The notes under the pieces are model-generated. The model had not been told where the DNA came from. It saw nothing but the letters and a program-made list of their open reading frames with translations, and did no database searches. Source: Natrinema gelatinilyticum (lineage in GTDB: Archaea > Halobacteriota > Halobacteria > Halobacteriales > Natrialbaceae). Taken from it: 64,000 nt of DNA. Location: NCBI RefSeq assembly GCF_024266705.1, contig NZ_CP100756.1:1178001-1242000 (forward strand). The letters run 5' to 3'. Within the stretch, counting starts at the first letter, position 1; each line of letters opens with the position of its first letter. The translations under genes and the position numbers were made by a program. Below, in pieces: positions 35,748 to 44,928 of this stretch.

Positions 35748-37625
35748 ATGAACGTCGTGCCGGACACGAGCGTAGTGATCGACGGCCGCGTCTCGGCGAC
35801 AATCGAAGACGGGGAGTTCGAAGGAGCGACGATCTGTGTCCCCGAAGCGGTCGTCGCGGAACTCGAGGCGCAGGCGAACGACGGCATCGACAGCGGCTGG
35901 GACGGCCTCGAGGAACTCCAGCGGCTGGCGAGGCTCGCCGACGAGGGGGTCGTCGACCTTGAGTACGTCGGCGAGCGGCCGAGCGCCATCGAACGGGGTC
36001 ACGCCTCCGAGGGGGAAATCGACGCCCTGATTCGAGACCTCGCGGAGGAGCTCGAGGCCACCTTCATCACCAGCGACATCGTCCAGTCGGAGGTCGCACT
36101 GGCGAAGGGCCTCGACGTCGAATACGTCTCGCCCGAGGCCCGCAAAGTCAGTACGCTGACCATCGAGGAATTTTTCGACGACGAAACGATGAGCGTCCAC
36201 CTCAAAGCGGACGCCGTACCGAAGGCCAAACGCGGCGAACTCGGGGCGATGCACTACGAGACGATCGCCGACGAACCGCTCGACGAGTCGACCATGGACG
36301 AATACGCCCGCGAGATTGTCGACGGCGCGAAGGAAGCGGCCGGCGGCTTCATCGAACTTTCGGAGCCCGGGATGAAGATCGTCCAGTTCCGCGATTACCG
36401 GATCGCGATCGGCCGCCCGCCGTTTTCCGACGGCATCGAGATCACCGCCGTCCGCCCGATCGCCCAGACCAACATCGAGGACTACGAACACGCGGACGAA
36501 TTGAAAGACCGTCTACTCGAGCGCCAACGCGGCGTCCTCATTTCGGGCGCTCCGGGGGCGGGGAAGTCGACGTTCGCACAGGCCGTCGCCCGCTACATCA
36601 CGGATCACGACTACTCCGTCAAGACCATGGAGAAGCCGCGGGACCTGCAGGTTGGCCCCGACATCACCCAGTACACTGAACTGGCAGGCGACATGGCCAA
36701 AACTGCGGACGCCCTGCTGATGGTCCGACCGGACTACACGATCTACGACGAGGTCCGCAAGACTGACGACTTCGAGGTGTTCGCCGACATGCGCCTCGCC
36801 GGCGTCGGCATGATCGGGGTCGTTCACGCGACCAGACCGATCGACGCGCTCCAGCGGCTCGTCGGCCGCGTCGAACTCGGAATGATTCCCCAGGTCGTCG
36901 ACACCGTCGTCTACATCGAGGCCGGGAAAGTCGAAACCGTCTACGACGTCAAGACTGAGGTCAAAGTGCCCGCCGGCCTCACCGAAGAGGACCTGGCTCG
37001 GCCCGTTATCCAGGTATCCGACTTCCAGACGGGCGAACCGGAATACGAAATCTACACCTTCAACCGACAGGTCGTCACCGTCCCGCTCAAAGAAGAGGAG
37101 GGCGGCCCCGGCAGCGAATCCGGCGTCGACCGTATCGCCATCCAGGAGATCGAACGTGAGATTCGCTCCGTCGCTCGCGGCTACGTCGACGTTCAGCTCA
37201 AAGGGCAGGACAGAGCGGTCGTGTACGTCGAAGAGGACGACATCTCGAGCGTCATCGGCAAAGGCGGCGGCCGGATTTCAGACATCGAAAGCCGACTGGG
37301 GATCAGCATCGACGTCCGCACCCACGACGAGAATCCCAACTACGGCGCGGGCGCGGGCGGTGCCGGCGGTGCCAGCGGGAACGGTGGCGGTGGCGCCAGC
37401 CAGGCCGGCCAGATGGTCCAACCCGAGATCACCTCGAGACACATCGTCATCCCGGTCGACGGCAACCACGGCGAGACCGTCGAGGTCCAGGCCGCCGGCG
37501 ACTACCTCTTTACGGCGACGGTGAGCCGTGGCGGCGAGATCCAGGTGTCACGAGGCAGTGCGATTGCCGAGGAACTCGAGCACGCGATCGATCGCAAGGC
37601 ACCGATTACGGTCGTGCCGTCGTGA
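35748..37625 (+). CDS. PIN domain-VirB11-like ATPase-KH fusion (PINc/VapC family ATPase)
   Basis: The start at 35748 (MNVVPDTSVVIDGR) fits both the PIN domain start and a TTAAAG box about 29 nt upstream, implying a leaderless transcript. The 625-residue protein has an N-terminal PIN nuclease domain (acidic residues in DTSVVIDG, and later TFITSDIVQ), a central secretion-type ATPase with Walker A SGAPGAGKST (about 264-273), and a KH RNA-binding domain (about 490-525, IGKGGGRISDIE). A Gly/Ala/Ser-rich insert follows. It is an archaeal conserved architecture probably acting on RNA; the exact substrate is unknown. Confidence 0.92.
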   Translation: MNVVPDTSVVIDGRVSATIEDGEFEGATICVPEAVVAELEAQANDGIDSGWDGLEELQRLARLADEGVVDLEYVGERPSAIERGHASEGEIDALIRDLAEELEATFITSDIVQSEVALAKGLDVEYVSPEARKVSTLTIEEFFDDETMSVHLKADAVPKAKRGELGAMHYETIADEPLDESTMDEYAREIVDGAKEAAGGFIELSEPGMKIVQFRDYRIAIGRPPFSDGIEITAVRPIAQTNIEDYEHADELKDRLLERQRGVLISGAPGAGKSTFAQAVARYITDHDYSVKTMEKPRDLQVGPDITQYTELAGDMAKTADALLMVRPDYTIYDEVRKTDDFEVFADMRLAGVGMIGVVHATRPIDALQRLVGRVELGMIPQVVDTVVYIEAGKVETVYDVKTEVKVPAGLTEEDLARPVIQVSDFQTGEPEYEIYTFNRQVVTVPLKEEEGGPGSESGVDRIAIQEIEREIRSVARGYVDVQLKGQDRAVVYVEEDDISSVIGKGGGRISDIESRLGISIDVRTHDENPNYGAGAGGAGGASGNGGGGASQAGQMVQPEITSRHIVIPVDGNHGETVEVQAAGDYLFTATVSRGGEIQVSRGSAIAEELEHAIDRKAPITVVPS

Positions 37626-37765
37626 CGGTCCCGTGACCGAAGCGAGAAGAGACCGCCACGGTGGAGACCGGGGTGTAACGAGCGACGGTGTGGCCGGTTT
37701 CGGAACGATCCGACTCGTGACTCGGCGACGGATATCCCGGTGCTGGCCGTCGCGCGGGTCGCAGG
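37626..37765. terminator. Convergent gene junction
   Basis: A 140-bp gap between the convergent PIN-ATPase and brp genes, where both transcripts must end. No strong poly-T tract is evident on either strand, so termination signals are unclear. Confidence 0.25.
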
Positions 37766-38836
37766 TCAGTCCGATGGTGACCAGACCCGCTGTTCCCGGT
37801 CGAGTAGCGTGACGACGACGACGTGAGGGAGCGTTAGAACGGCGATCGTGACCAGATAGAGCGCGACGACGTCGGGGACGGTCGCGGGCGTCTGCGGGAG
37901 GGTGCGTCCCATCGCGACGAGTACCATCAGTCCGCCGGCGGTCAGGGGCGTCGCATCGCGGGAAAACCGGCGAGAGGCACCGACGATCGCGCCGCGATCG
38001 AGTGCTGCGCTGGCGATCGGGTCGACGAGCATCGTTCGGAGGACGTGCCGGAGAGAGTGCCAGAAACAGAAGTACAGGCCGATCGCCAGGACTGGTGGAA
38101 CTACCGCGAAGTACGCGACGAGTCCGAGCGTCTCCGTCAGATCGACGAGCCACGGACCCCGACCGTCTCTCCCTGCCCGGACGAAACCGAAGAGCAACGT
38201 GAGCGCGATACCCGTACCGAAGGCGACCGCCAAAGCCGTCCGAACCGTCGGGGAGACTACGAGTTCCAGTCTCGCAGTCGAGCCGGGATCGAACGTGCCG
38301 ACGAGCGTCTCGGCGACGGACGCGTACCGCTCGGGGAACGCGATCAGCGGAACGAGCATCGGAATCCCGCCGCGAACGACGAGAGCGAGTAGACGATCCG
38401 CTCGCGTCTCGAGATGGTCAGCCCCGACGAAGGCGAGCAGCGCGTACACATCACCCTGTCCCCAGTGGACGAGCGTGACGAGGACGAACAGCGTGAACGC
38501 GGCGGCAGGGGCGAGCCACCAGAAGACTGCGTATGCCGTGCCGACGAACAGATAGAGGACGCAGACGAACCCGATCGAGCGCGCAGTGACGGGGTCGCCG
38601 CGAACCCGCGGTAACGCGAGGTGGTCGACAGCTCCGTGAGGCAACCCGAGGACGACGACGCTGAGCACGAGTGGAATATACTGGTAGATGAGCCGAGGCG
38701 AACCGGCAACGGTCGTGATCGAGATCGAGACACCGATCGTGAGCAGCCCGCATCCGAGACTCAGGCGAGCGGCCCGCCGTCGGGCGCCATCACGTCCGCG
38801 AGCGGCCGTATCGCGAGGGATCGAATCACTGGTCAT
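37766..38836 (-). CDS. brp: Beta-carotene 15,15'-dioxygenase, Brp/Blh family
   Basis: The 356-residue membrane protein cleaves beta-carotene to two retinals, the chromophore of the rhodopsins encoded next door. About eight to ten hydrophobic helices are visible. Conserved His motifs likely to bind iron are GLPHGAVDHL (64-73), LVHWGQGD (122-129), FWHSLRHV (258-265) and LPHVVVV near the C-terminus. Its ATG overlaps the stop of crtY by 11 bp, so the two are translationally coupled. The N-terminal 25 residues are Arg-rich and cytosolic. Homologous to Halobacterium Brp/Blh. Confidence 0.92.
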   Translation of the reverse strand: MTSDSIPRDTAARGRDGARRRAARLSLGCGLLTIGVSISITTVAGSPRLIYQYIPLVLSVVVLGLPHGAVDHLALPRVRGDPVTARSIGFVCVLYLFVGTAYAVFWWLAPAAAFTLFVLVTLVHWGQGDVYALLAFVGADHLETRADRLLALVVRGGIPMLVPLIAFPERYASVAETLVGTFDPGSTARLELVVSPTVRTALAVAFGTGIALTLLFGFVRAGRDGRGPWLVDLTETLGLVAYFAVVPPVLAIGLYFCFWHSLRHVLRTMLVDPIASAALDRGAIVGASRRFSRDATPLTAGGLMVLVAMGRTLPQTPATVPDVVALYLVTIAVLTLPHVVVVTLLDREQRVWSPSD

Positions 38837-39608
38837 CGAAACGCGCGTCGAGTCGGCTCAACACCTCCGACGCTGTCGGGAGTTCGTGGACGTGCTCGAG
38901 CACCCACACGTACATGACGATTCCTTGAACGACGAACACGTTCGTCACGAGGAAGAACATTGCTTCCTCGACGGGAAGCCCCACCAGCGTGTACCCGACG
39001 GTGTGCGCATCCGAGATGATCCAGATGCCGAGTGTGATCGCGATTCGGTCGACGACCCAGAGGTAAAGCGTCGGAACGCCGATAGCGATCAGCACCGACC
39101 GGCGAACGTCCCAGAGGTACGTGATGCCGAACCCCCACTGGACGGCGAGAACCGGTCCGGCCCAGGCCAACAGCCACCCGAGGTAGTACGTCGAAGTGCC
39201 GCCGATCAGCACCCAACCGGCGGCGGCGAGCGCCAGGCCGCCCGCACCCCCCCAGAATCGATGAGCGAGCGGGATAGACAACGACCGATCGACGGGTGGA
39301 GGGTCCTGAAACAACCAGAATGCGGTCAGCATCGGCTGAAGAACGAAGAAGAGGTACTCCTCGACCGGGGTGTGCCAGACGGTTGCGACGACCGCACCCT
39401 CGCCGTACCACCAGACCCCCGCCGGGATCAAACTGTTGGTCAACGGCGTCGTGTAGACGGTCGCGAGTGCGATCAGAAGACCGAGTCCGGAGAGCGGTCG
39501 AGGACCCCACCAGGCCCGATCACGTCGCCGGGCGAAGCGGCACAGAATCAGGATCGGCGGCACGATGAAGGCCAGAAGAACACTGACGTACGTGAATGAA
39601 ACAGTCAT
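38826..39608 (-). CDS. crtY: Lycopene beta-cyclase (fused CrtYc-CrtYd type)
   Basis: The start at 39608 (MTVSFTYVSVLLAFIV) gives the expected N-terminus. The 260-residue membrane protein is an internal duplication: PVEEYLFF at 81-88 in the first half and PVEEAMFF at 212-219 in the second, with a WVVDRIAITLGIW segment before the second. These are the signatures of the CrtYc and CrtYd halves fused into one cyclase. It converts lycopene to beta-carotene, the substrate of Brp. About seven helices are predicted. It overlaps brp and is 181 bp downstream of hop. Confidence 0.93.
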   Translation of the reverse strand: MTVSFTYVSVLLAFIVPPILILCRFARRRDRAWWGPRPLSGLGLLIALATVYTTPLTNSLIPAGVWWYGEGAVVATVWHTPVEEYLFFVLQPMLTAFWLFQDPPPVDRSLSIPLAHRFWGGAGGLALAAAGWVLIGGTSTYYLGWLLAWAGPVLAVQWGFGITYLWDVRRSVLIAIGVPTLYLWVVDRIAITLGIWIISDAHTVGYTLVGLPVEEAMFFLVTNVFVVQGIVMYVWVLEHVHELPTASEVLSRLDARFDDQ

Positions 39609-39789
39609 GAGCGGTGCGACGTGCGCGGCGAGGTATCCGTTCGAAGCAGCGGGCCGTATCGGAAGACGGTCCGGCGGGGAGGGAGTCCCACGTCGACAGT
39701 CGGTGCAGTTCGACCGTGAATTCGCCATCGGGACGCCTGCCGACGGGGCCGTGGGGCTCGAGTGTCGAAACGGTCCTGGAGCATCCGGT

Positions 39790-40665
39790 TCAATCGTCAG
39801 ACGACGCCAACCCCGGGATGCTTGCGCCGTAGTCCGTGCCGCCGGTGATCGTATCCGGTTCGTCGACGACGTAAGACATGGCAACGAACGTGACTATATA
39901 TTTTGTGACGATATCGAGAATGCTGTAGCCCCACGAGGTGACCGCGACACCCACGATAGCGAATCCTTCGACGCCGAGCGCCCAGAGAATCGGATAGCCG
40001 AACCAGCCGACGACGGTGAGGAGCTTGAGTGTGCGAAACAGATCACCCGTTCCGCTTCGCTCCGCCTCAGCGGTCCAGTCGACGAGAATAACGTACACGA
40101 TCACGAGGAAGAAGATCGAACCAAGCACGAACCACCACCAGCGAAGCAACAGCGAGGATGTGGTCAGTGCGGCCGCCAGGCCGGTGATACACATTGCGAT
40201 CGTAAACGCACAGGTCGTGAGAATCTTCGTCCAATTCGACCCGGCGATCATCCCGAGCGCGATCAAGATGAACGGCGTGGAGAACGTCCACGTGAGATAT
40301 CGGCCCCACATCGCGAGAATGCCGTCCTCGCCGGCTGTCGTCGTACCTGCTGCCGGATGGCCCGCAGGCATTTCGATGACGCTCAGGGTCAATCCCGACG
40401 TGAGTCCCGTGTAACTCGAGATCGAAACGACCGAGATCAACATCAAGGCGGTCGCGATCGCCTTTGATCGGGGATCGGCCATGTTTCGTCCAAGATAGGC
40501 GATCCCGAGGATCGTAATACCGGCGAGAGCGATATTGAGAACGAACGACAACGCGAGCAGGGTATTGTCACCGCCGAAGACGTACTCGAACAACTCCGCG
40601 TCGGTCGCCCCGTTTTGCAGAGCGACGTGGACTGGCCGAAATCCGACTGTGACTAGTGACTGCAT
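39790..40665 (-). CDS. hop: Halorhodopsin, light-driven chloride pump
   Basis: The 291-residue seven-helix retinal protein has the chloride-pump triad Thr125, Ser129 and Ala136 in GRYLTWTFSTPFILIALG, in place of the Asp85/Thr89/Asp96 of proton pumps. The Schiff-base Lys is Lys255 in DIVTKYIVTF. YTGLTSGLTLSVIEMPAGH (85-103) forms the B-C loop region typical of halorhodopsins. It imports chloride in the light. A TATA-like box lies about 30 nt upstream (40688-40700). It sits between bop and crtY on the same strand. Confidence 0.95.
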   Translation of the reverse strand: MQSLVTVGFRPVHVALQNGATDAELFEYVFGGDNTLLALSFVLNIALAGITILGIAYLGRNMADPRSKAIATALMLISVVSISSYTGLTSGLTLSVIEMPAGHPAAGTTTAGEDGILAMWGRYLTWTFSTPFILIALGMIAGSNWTKILTTCAFTIAMCITGLAAALTTSSLLLRWWWFVLGSIFFLVIVYVILVDWTAEAERSGTGDLFRTLKLLTVVGWFGYPILWALGVEGFAIVGVAVTSWGYSILDIVTKYIVTFVAMSYVVDEPDTITGGTDYGASIPGLASSDD

Positions 40666-40687
40666 CGATACTGATTACGTCAATCTC

Positions 40688-40700
40688 GTAATACATAAAC
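40688..40700 (-). promoter_or_regulatory. TATA box of hop
   Basis: On the minus strand GTTTATGTATTAC is centred about 30 nt before the hop ATG, predicting a near-leaderless transcript separate from bop. Confidence 0.55.
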
Positions 40701-40911
40701 GGGTTTCCAGCCCGATACGGAGACTCATGGCCGTTGAGCCATAAGCGTCGTAGAGAGTCTACTGGCGATGACGATCGATCGGCGGATGTACACCTAGCGT
40801 GACCGGTAGACAGCCAGTCGAGTTGTCGGTTCGGTCGGCAGACGGTCGACGGATTCAGCGATGTGCCGAGTGATCCGGAAGACGACAGTCAGGAGAGGAT
40901 ACTGGTGCGCT

Positions 40912-41637
40912 TCAGGTCGGTGTTGCGATCGGTGTGGTCGCCCGTTCCAGGACGGCGCGACTCCGGAGCAGAAGGACGCCGAAACCGACTTTCGCCGAGA
41001 GGTCGAGGACCATGAACGCGGCGGTCTCCCAGTACAGCGGAAGAATGCCGAAGGTGCCCTCGGTTCCGAGAAGCCAGACGACCGGGTAGAGCAGCCAGAG
41101 AGCGATGAGCAGGTTTCGCAGGGTGCCAAACAGCGAGGCTACTTCCGAGGAGCGAGTTCGAGCAGTCTCGGAAAGCGTTCCAACGAGGACGTACAGGAGG
41201 ACGAGTAGGGCACCGGTGCTAATACCCCACCAGGCGATTCGGGTAGCCGGTGTCGTCGCGAATGCCGCGATCGTGCCGGTTCCGATCATGAATACGTCGA
41301 GACCGAGTAACGTTGCAACAGTATTGCGATCAGCGCCCGCCAACAGCGAGAGGTCGAGCAGCAACAGCGGCGTCGTGAAGATCCAGTCGGCATATCGCGC
41401 CCAGTAAATCGTGAGTCCCTCGTCGCCGACGGTGATCTCGGTGACGCCGAAGCCCGTCGCCATCGCGAAGTACATCGCGGCGGCGATGGTCGTCACGAAT
41501 ATCGTGATGATGTAGAACTCCTGCATCTTCGGGTCACGCACACCGCGTCCCTGGCCGATGAAGTAGAGCGTTCCGAGCGTCATCCCGATCGTTCCGATCC
41601 ACAGCCACAGGGATTCTGGACCGACTGGAGTGGCCAT
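40912..41637 (-). CDS. bop: Bacteriorhodopsin, light-driven proton pump
   Basis: The start at 41637 (MATPVGPESLWLWIG) is chosen because a TATA box lies 27 nt upstream (leaderless) and the N-terminus resembles cruxrhodopsins; another ATG is two codons earlier, and the frame opens at 41790. The 241-residue protein has Arg81, Asp84, Thr88 and Asp95 in WARYADWIFTTPLLLLD (the DTD proton-pump triad), Lys216 in LDLSAKVGFG for retinal, and Glu193 and Glu204 at the proton-release positions. It pumps protons outward in the light. Adjacent to hop, crtY and brp. Confidence 0.95.
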   Translation of the reverse strand: MATPVGPESLWLWIGTIGMTLGTLYFIGQGRGVRDPKMQEFYIITIFVTTIAAAMYFAMATGFGVTEITVGDEGLTIYWARYADWIFTTPLLLLDLSLLAGADRNTVATLLGLDVFMIGTGTIAAFATTPATRIAWWGISTGALLVLLYVLVGTLSETARTRSSEVASLFGTLRNLLIALWLLYPVVWLLGTEGTFGILPLYWETAAFMVLDLSAKVGFGVLLLRSRAVLERATTPIATPT

Positions 41638-41656
41638 ACCCATTACCAATACCACT

Positions 41657-41670
41657 GCGATAAATATGGT
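41657..41670 (-). promoter_or_regulatory. TATA box of bop
   Basis: On the minus strand ACCATATTTATCGC is centred 27 nt before the ATG at 41637, the spacing expected for a leaderless haloarchaeal transcript. Confidence 0.65.
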
Positions 41671-41802
41671 AATCCATACCAGATCTGAATGTGCCTCGAG
41701 AACGTATCTCACGACGAATGATAGCTGAAGAAATCGGAGTGTATATCCCGACGCTTCGTCTTCGAACACCTGATCCCGAACGCCGATCACGACATCGAAT
41801 CG

Positions 41803-42411
41803 ATGAGCTCAACTGATCCGACCGATCCGATTGCAGATGCACTCCTCGGCGAATCGACGTACGAAAGACTTCGAGTACAACGGTATGCGCTGATCAAACG
41901 CCGGATTCCCCGGAAACTCGCCTGGCAAAGCGGTCTGTTGTGTGTTCTCGCGCTTATCGTTCCGATCACCGCCACGTATCCGTCCTCGGTCCGGGCAGTA
42001 TTCCCGGGTGGCGACCCGCTGTGGTCGTCGCCGCTCGTTTTGTGGGTGGGCGTATGGGCTGGAGGCATCCAGTTGGGAACGGCGACGTGTCTCGTCGCCG
42101 TCTCGATCGCTCGCCATCGTCGGGAACCGGGATTATCGAAGTCACAAGCACACACGCTCTTGAACATCGAGGACGTCGCATCGATGTTCGGACTCGCGAC
42201 CGGTGGGTTCGCCATTTTGCTCACCGTCGGATTCTTCCTGCTCGGACACGCCGGAATCGAGACAGTCGAGGCGGTTATCGAATCCGCGCCACAAGACCCG
42301 TACGAACAGACTGTGATCTCAGTCCCCGTCGTCGCCGTCGGCACAGCGGCCGCGGTAAGTTCCTGTGTGCTCTATCTACTCAGTCGATATCTCGCGCTCG
42401 AGTCTCCCTGA
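41803..42411 (+). CDS. Four-helix membrane protein divergent from bop, unknown
   Basis: The 202-residue protein has a charged N-terminus (1-40, containing RVQRYALIKRRIPRK) and about four transmembrane helices (about 44-62, 80-102, 130-150 and 172-195). No retinal-binding Lys context or catalytic motif is seen. It shares the upstream region with bop and is adjacent to the retinal block, so a role linked to the rhodopsins (assembly, regulation) is possible but unproven. I do not recognise the family. An alternative is an unrelated conserved haloarchaeal membrane protein. Confidence 0.7.
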   Translation: MSSTDPTDPIADALLGESTYERLRVQRYALIKRRIPRKLAWQSGLLCVLALIVPITATYPSSVRAVFPGGDPLWSSPLVLWVGVWAGGIQLGTATCLVAVSIARHRREPGLSKSQAHTLLNIEDVASMFGLATGGFAILLTVGFFLLGHAGIETVEAVIESAPQDPYEQTVISVPVVAVGTAAAVSSCVLYLLSRYLALESP

Positions 42412-42565
42412 CGCACGACGGGAACCTGCTGGTCCGTCGTCGCAGTGGCGGCCGAAGTAATCGTACGTGTCGACATAGCAGATATCTCATCTAGTTGTTT
42501 AAGGAAAAGCCATAAATGTAGTGCGAATGTTCCAAAATGCTGTGAAATGGTTGTGATGACACAGT

Positions 42566-43495
42566 ATGAATGCTGATGTCGATGCCGATAGTGAAACCCG
42601 TGCTGACACAGGAAATACTGCGGATCCCAGGGCCTTCGTGACGAGCAGAAGAGAACTTGAAGCGGTTCGCGACTGGATCGTCGCCGACGTGCGGACGGCG
42701 GTCGCCGACGCTGGCGCCGACGGCGTGGTCGTCGCGATGAGCGGCGGGGTCGACTCGACGCTGACGACGGCGCTCGCGGTCGAAGCGGTGGGGAACGACC
42801 GCGTCCTCGGGTTGGGACTTCTCGCCCGCAAGACAGAGCAGGCCCACGTCAGTGACGCCCAAACGATTGCGGACGGGCTGGGAATCGAATACGAAGAAAT
42901 CCAGTTACGGCCGCTCATCGAGGCGTTCGAGACGACGGTCGCACGCGGACTCGAATCTCCGACCGACCGCGAGGATCGGCCGAACGAACGCAATCACGAG
43001 ATCGGAAACGTGACCGCCCGATTACGAATGGCAACCGCGTACTACGCGGCGAACTACCGGTCACGGCTCGTCCTCGGCACCGCTAACCGTTCCGAGTGGC
43101 TGCTCGGGTACTTCACGAAGTATGGGGACGGCGCTGCCGACACCTATCCGATCGGGGACCTCTACAAGACGGAGGTCCGAGCGCTCGCAAAACACGTCGG
43201 ACTCCCCCGACGGGTCATCACGAAAGAGCCGACCGCGGGGTTCTGGGCGACGCAGACCGATGCCAAGGAACTCGGCGCACGGTACGACGTCATCGATCCA
43301 CTACTGACCCGACTCGTCGACGACGGTCGCCCGCTCGAGGAGGCAATCACCGACCTCAAGATCGACCCCGAGACGGCCAGCGAAATCGCCTCGAGGTATG
43401 CTGCGACGGCCCACAAACGGACGATACCGCCGACACCGGGAATCAGTGGCTGTGCCGAGAGCCGAGCGTTCGACGGGGCGAACGGACTCGAGTAA
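42566..43495 (+). CDS. nadE: NAD+ synthase
   Basis: The 309-residue enzyme amidates nicotinic acid adenine dinucleotide to NAD. The P-loop pyrophosphatase motif SGGVDS is at 59-64, and the family phrases RLRMATAYYAANY, GTANRSEWLLGYFTKYGDGAAD and PIGDLYKTEVRALAKHVGLP follow. There is no glutaminase domain, so it is the ammonia-dependent form. An acidic N-terminal extension of about 25 residues (MNADVDADSETRADTGN) is a haloarchaeal feature. It is monocistronic, with an AT-rich region just upstream (42500-42560). Confidence 0.93.
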   Translation: MNADVDADSETRADTGNTADPRAFVTSRRELEAVRDWIVADVRTAVADAGADGVVVAMSGGVDSTLTTALAVEAVGNDRVLGLGLLARKTEQAHVSDAQTIADGLGIEYEEIQLRPLIEAFETTVARGLESPTDREDRPNERNHEIGNVTARLRMATAYYAANYRSRLVLGTANRSEWLLGYFTKYGDGAADTYPIGDLYKTEVRALAKHVGLPRRVITKEPTAGFWATQTDAKELGARYDVIDPLLTRLVDDGRPLEEAITDLKIDPETASEIASRYAATAHKRTIPPTPGISGCAESRAFDGANGLE

Positions 43496-43590
43496 GTCCA
43501 GCGATCCGCTGTGCAACTCGCAACGTGTCGATGGGTGTCGTCCGACGCTCGACCGCGACTCTGTTCCACGGCGGGCCCCAGAGAACGACC

Positions 43591-44004
43591 TCACCGGTCA
43601 GATTCGCCGGCGTACAGCTCCGGATTGCGCCACCAGAAGAGCCCCCAGGAGAGCAGAAACCCGCCAGCCATCGCGATGATGTCCAGGAGAAACGTGGGGA
43701 GGCCTAGCCCGGTGGTCACGACGAGCGTCATCGCAGCTCCCAGTGCGGCCCCCGTGACGACGAACAGGACGTCACCGAAGACTCGCGCTCGCGAATGGTT
43801 CCAATAGTGCTGTCGGTCCTCGTCGTACCAGATCCCCACGTAAATCACCACCGGAGACATCATCGTGATCACCGTGACTGCACGGTACGAATCGGGGAAC
43901 ACGGTCGGAACCAGGACGAAGACGTTGAGTAAATTGGCCACCAGCGTCGCGACGAACAATCCGGCCATGAGCCATCCCCATCGCGGTATCCGCTCTTTAT
44001 CCAT
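43591..44004 (-). CDS. Four-helix membrane protein, unknown
   Basis: The start at 44004 (MDKERIPRWGWLMAGLF) is preferred, since the upstream extension has no helix pattern. The 137-residue protein has four transmembrane helices (about 11-32, 40-58, 75-98 and 104-125) and a short soluble loop with WYDEDRQHYWNHSRARVFGD. It lies 46 bp downstream of a winged-helix gene on the same strand; a membrane protein controlled by, or acting with, that regulator is plausible. No family was recognised. Confidence 0.7.
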   Translation of the reverse strand: MDKERIPRWGWLMAGLFVATLVANLLNVFVLVPTVFPDSYRAVTVITMMSPVVIYVGIWYDEDRQHYWNHSRARVFGDVLFVVTGAALGAAMTLVVTTGLGLPTFLLDIIAMAGGFLLSWGLFWWRNPELYAGESDR

Positions 44005-44050
44005 ATCGGGGACGGTCACCGCGAGAAAATAATTCTGCCGCTCCGCGACG

Positions 44051-44344
44051 TTATTCTGCGCAGCAGGCGTCCTTTTTCGGAGCCTCCTCGACGCCGTTTC
44101 CGTCGGCCGCGACTGGGTCCTCGAGCCGATACAGGCTCTGGCGAGCATCAGCAAAGTAGATATCCTCGTCGACGATGCCGATTTCCTCGAGTCGCTCGAG
44201 TGCGTACCGGACCGTCCGGGCCGAGAGCATAGATTCCTCGACGATCTGTTTTTGTGTCAGCGGCCCATCGTACTCGAGAACCTTGAAAACGAGTTTCGCA
44301 CTGGGTGGCAAGTCTACTATCTCTTCCCCGTCGGTCTCTTCCAT
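44051..44344 (-). CDS. Winged helix-turn-helix regulator
   Basis: The 97-residue protein has a wHTH fold: LPPSAKLVFKVLEYDGPLT, then QKQIVEESMLSARTVRYALERLEEIGIVDEDI as the helix-turn-helix with the wing after it. It resembles MarR/TrmB-type haloarchaeal HTH proteins. The tail ends in DACCAE, a vicinal Cys pair that could sense metals or redox state, which is inference. It is the first gene of a pair with the membrane protein at 43591. Confidence 0.8.
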   Translation of the reverse strand: MEETDGEEIVDLPPSAKLVFKVLEYDGPLTQKQIVEESMLSARTVRYALERLEEIGIVDEDIYFADARQSLYRLEDPVAADGNGVEEAPKKDACCAE

Positions 44345-44609
44345 GTTACGAATCGAAAGGCCCCAGGAGTATAAAAGTTGAGCCTTACCCCTCAGCTACT
44401 AGTGACAAATTACGTCGTTATTCGTTTTGTAAATTGTACTCTGAGCAGTTGCACGGTCGGATATGAATCTCGAGGATGAGGGGACGAAACAGGTCAGATC
44501 GAGCGATACTCTGGATCGAAGTGAGGATAGCCTCGAGTATACTGAGTACGAAGGAGACGCCCTCGAGGAATGCGAACGCCTTTTTAGCACCCGTCCCGCA
44601 CGTTCTTCC

Positions 44610-44927
44610 ATGTCGACCGAATCGATCAGTGACCGACGCGAACACATCCGTTCGGTCAGCGTGACCGCCATGTCCGCGCTCCTGGGCGTCGGCGCGGCGC
44701 TCGCCTCTGCGACCTGGGTCGGGACGACCACTGCGGCAGCCCAGAGCACGCAGGCGCTCGCGTTTGTCCTCGGTGCGATTCTCGTTCAATATCTCCTCAT
44801 CAACGCCTCGGGGATCTACGGGGAAGACGAGTTCGGGACGAAACACTATCTGTTCGTCGCGTTCATGACCTTCGCGCTGTGGTTCGTCACCTGGGGCATC
44901 CTGCTCACCTCGGAGGCTACGGGCTAA
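44610..44927 (+). CDS. EMC6-like membrane protein
   Basis: The start at 44610 (MSTESISDRREHIRSVS) is preferred; the frame is open to 44463 but the extra 49 residues lack a pattern. The 105-residue protein has three hydrophobic helices (about 20-40, 47-65 and 80-100) with an acidic loop GIYGEDEFGTKHYLFVAFMT, which I recognise as the haloarchaeal EMC6-like family. EMC6 in eukaryotes belongs to a membrane protein insertase, and the archaeal role is unknown. It ends one base before the rli start, so the two are cotranscribed. Confidence 0.75.
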   Translation: MSTESISDRREHIRSVSVTAMSALLGVGAALASATWVGTTTAAAQSTQALAFVLGAILVQYLLINASGIYGEDEFGTKHYLFVAFMTFALWFVTWGILLTSEATG

Positions 44928-44928
44928 C

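Noticed and set aside
35286..36491. 401-codon minus-strand frame opposite the PIN-ATPase gene
   Set aside because: Shadow of the PIN/ATPase coding sequence without any recognisable domain.
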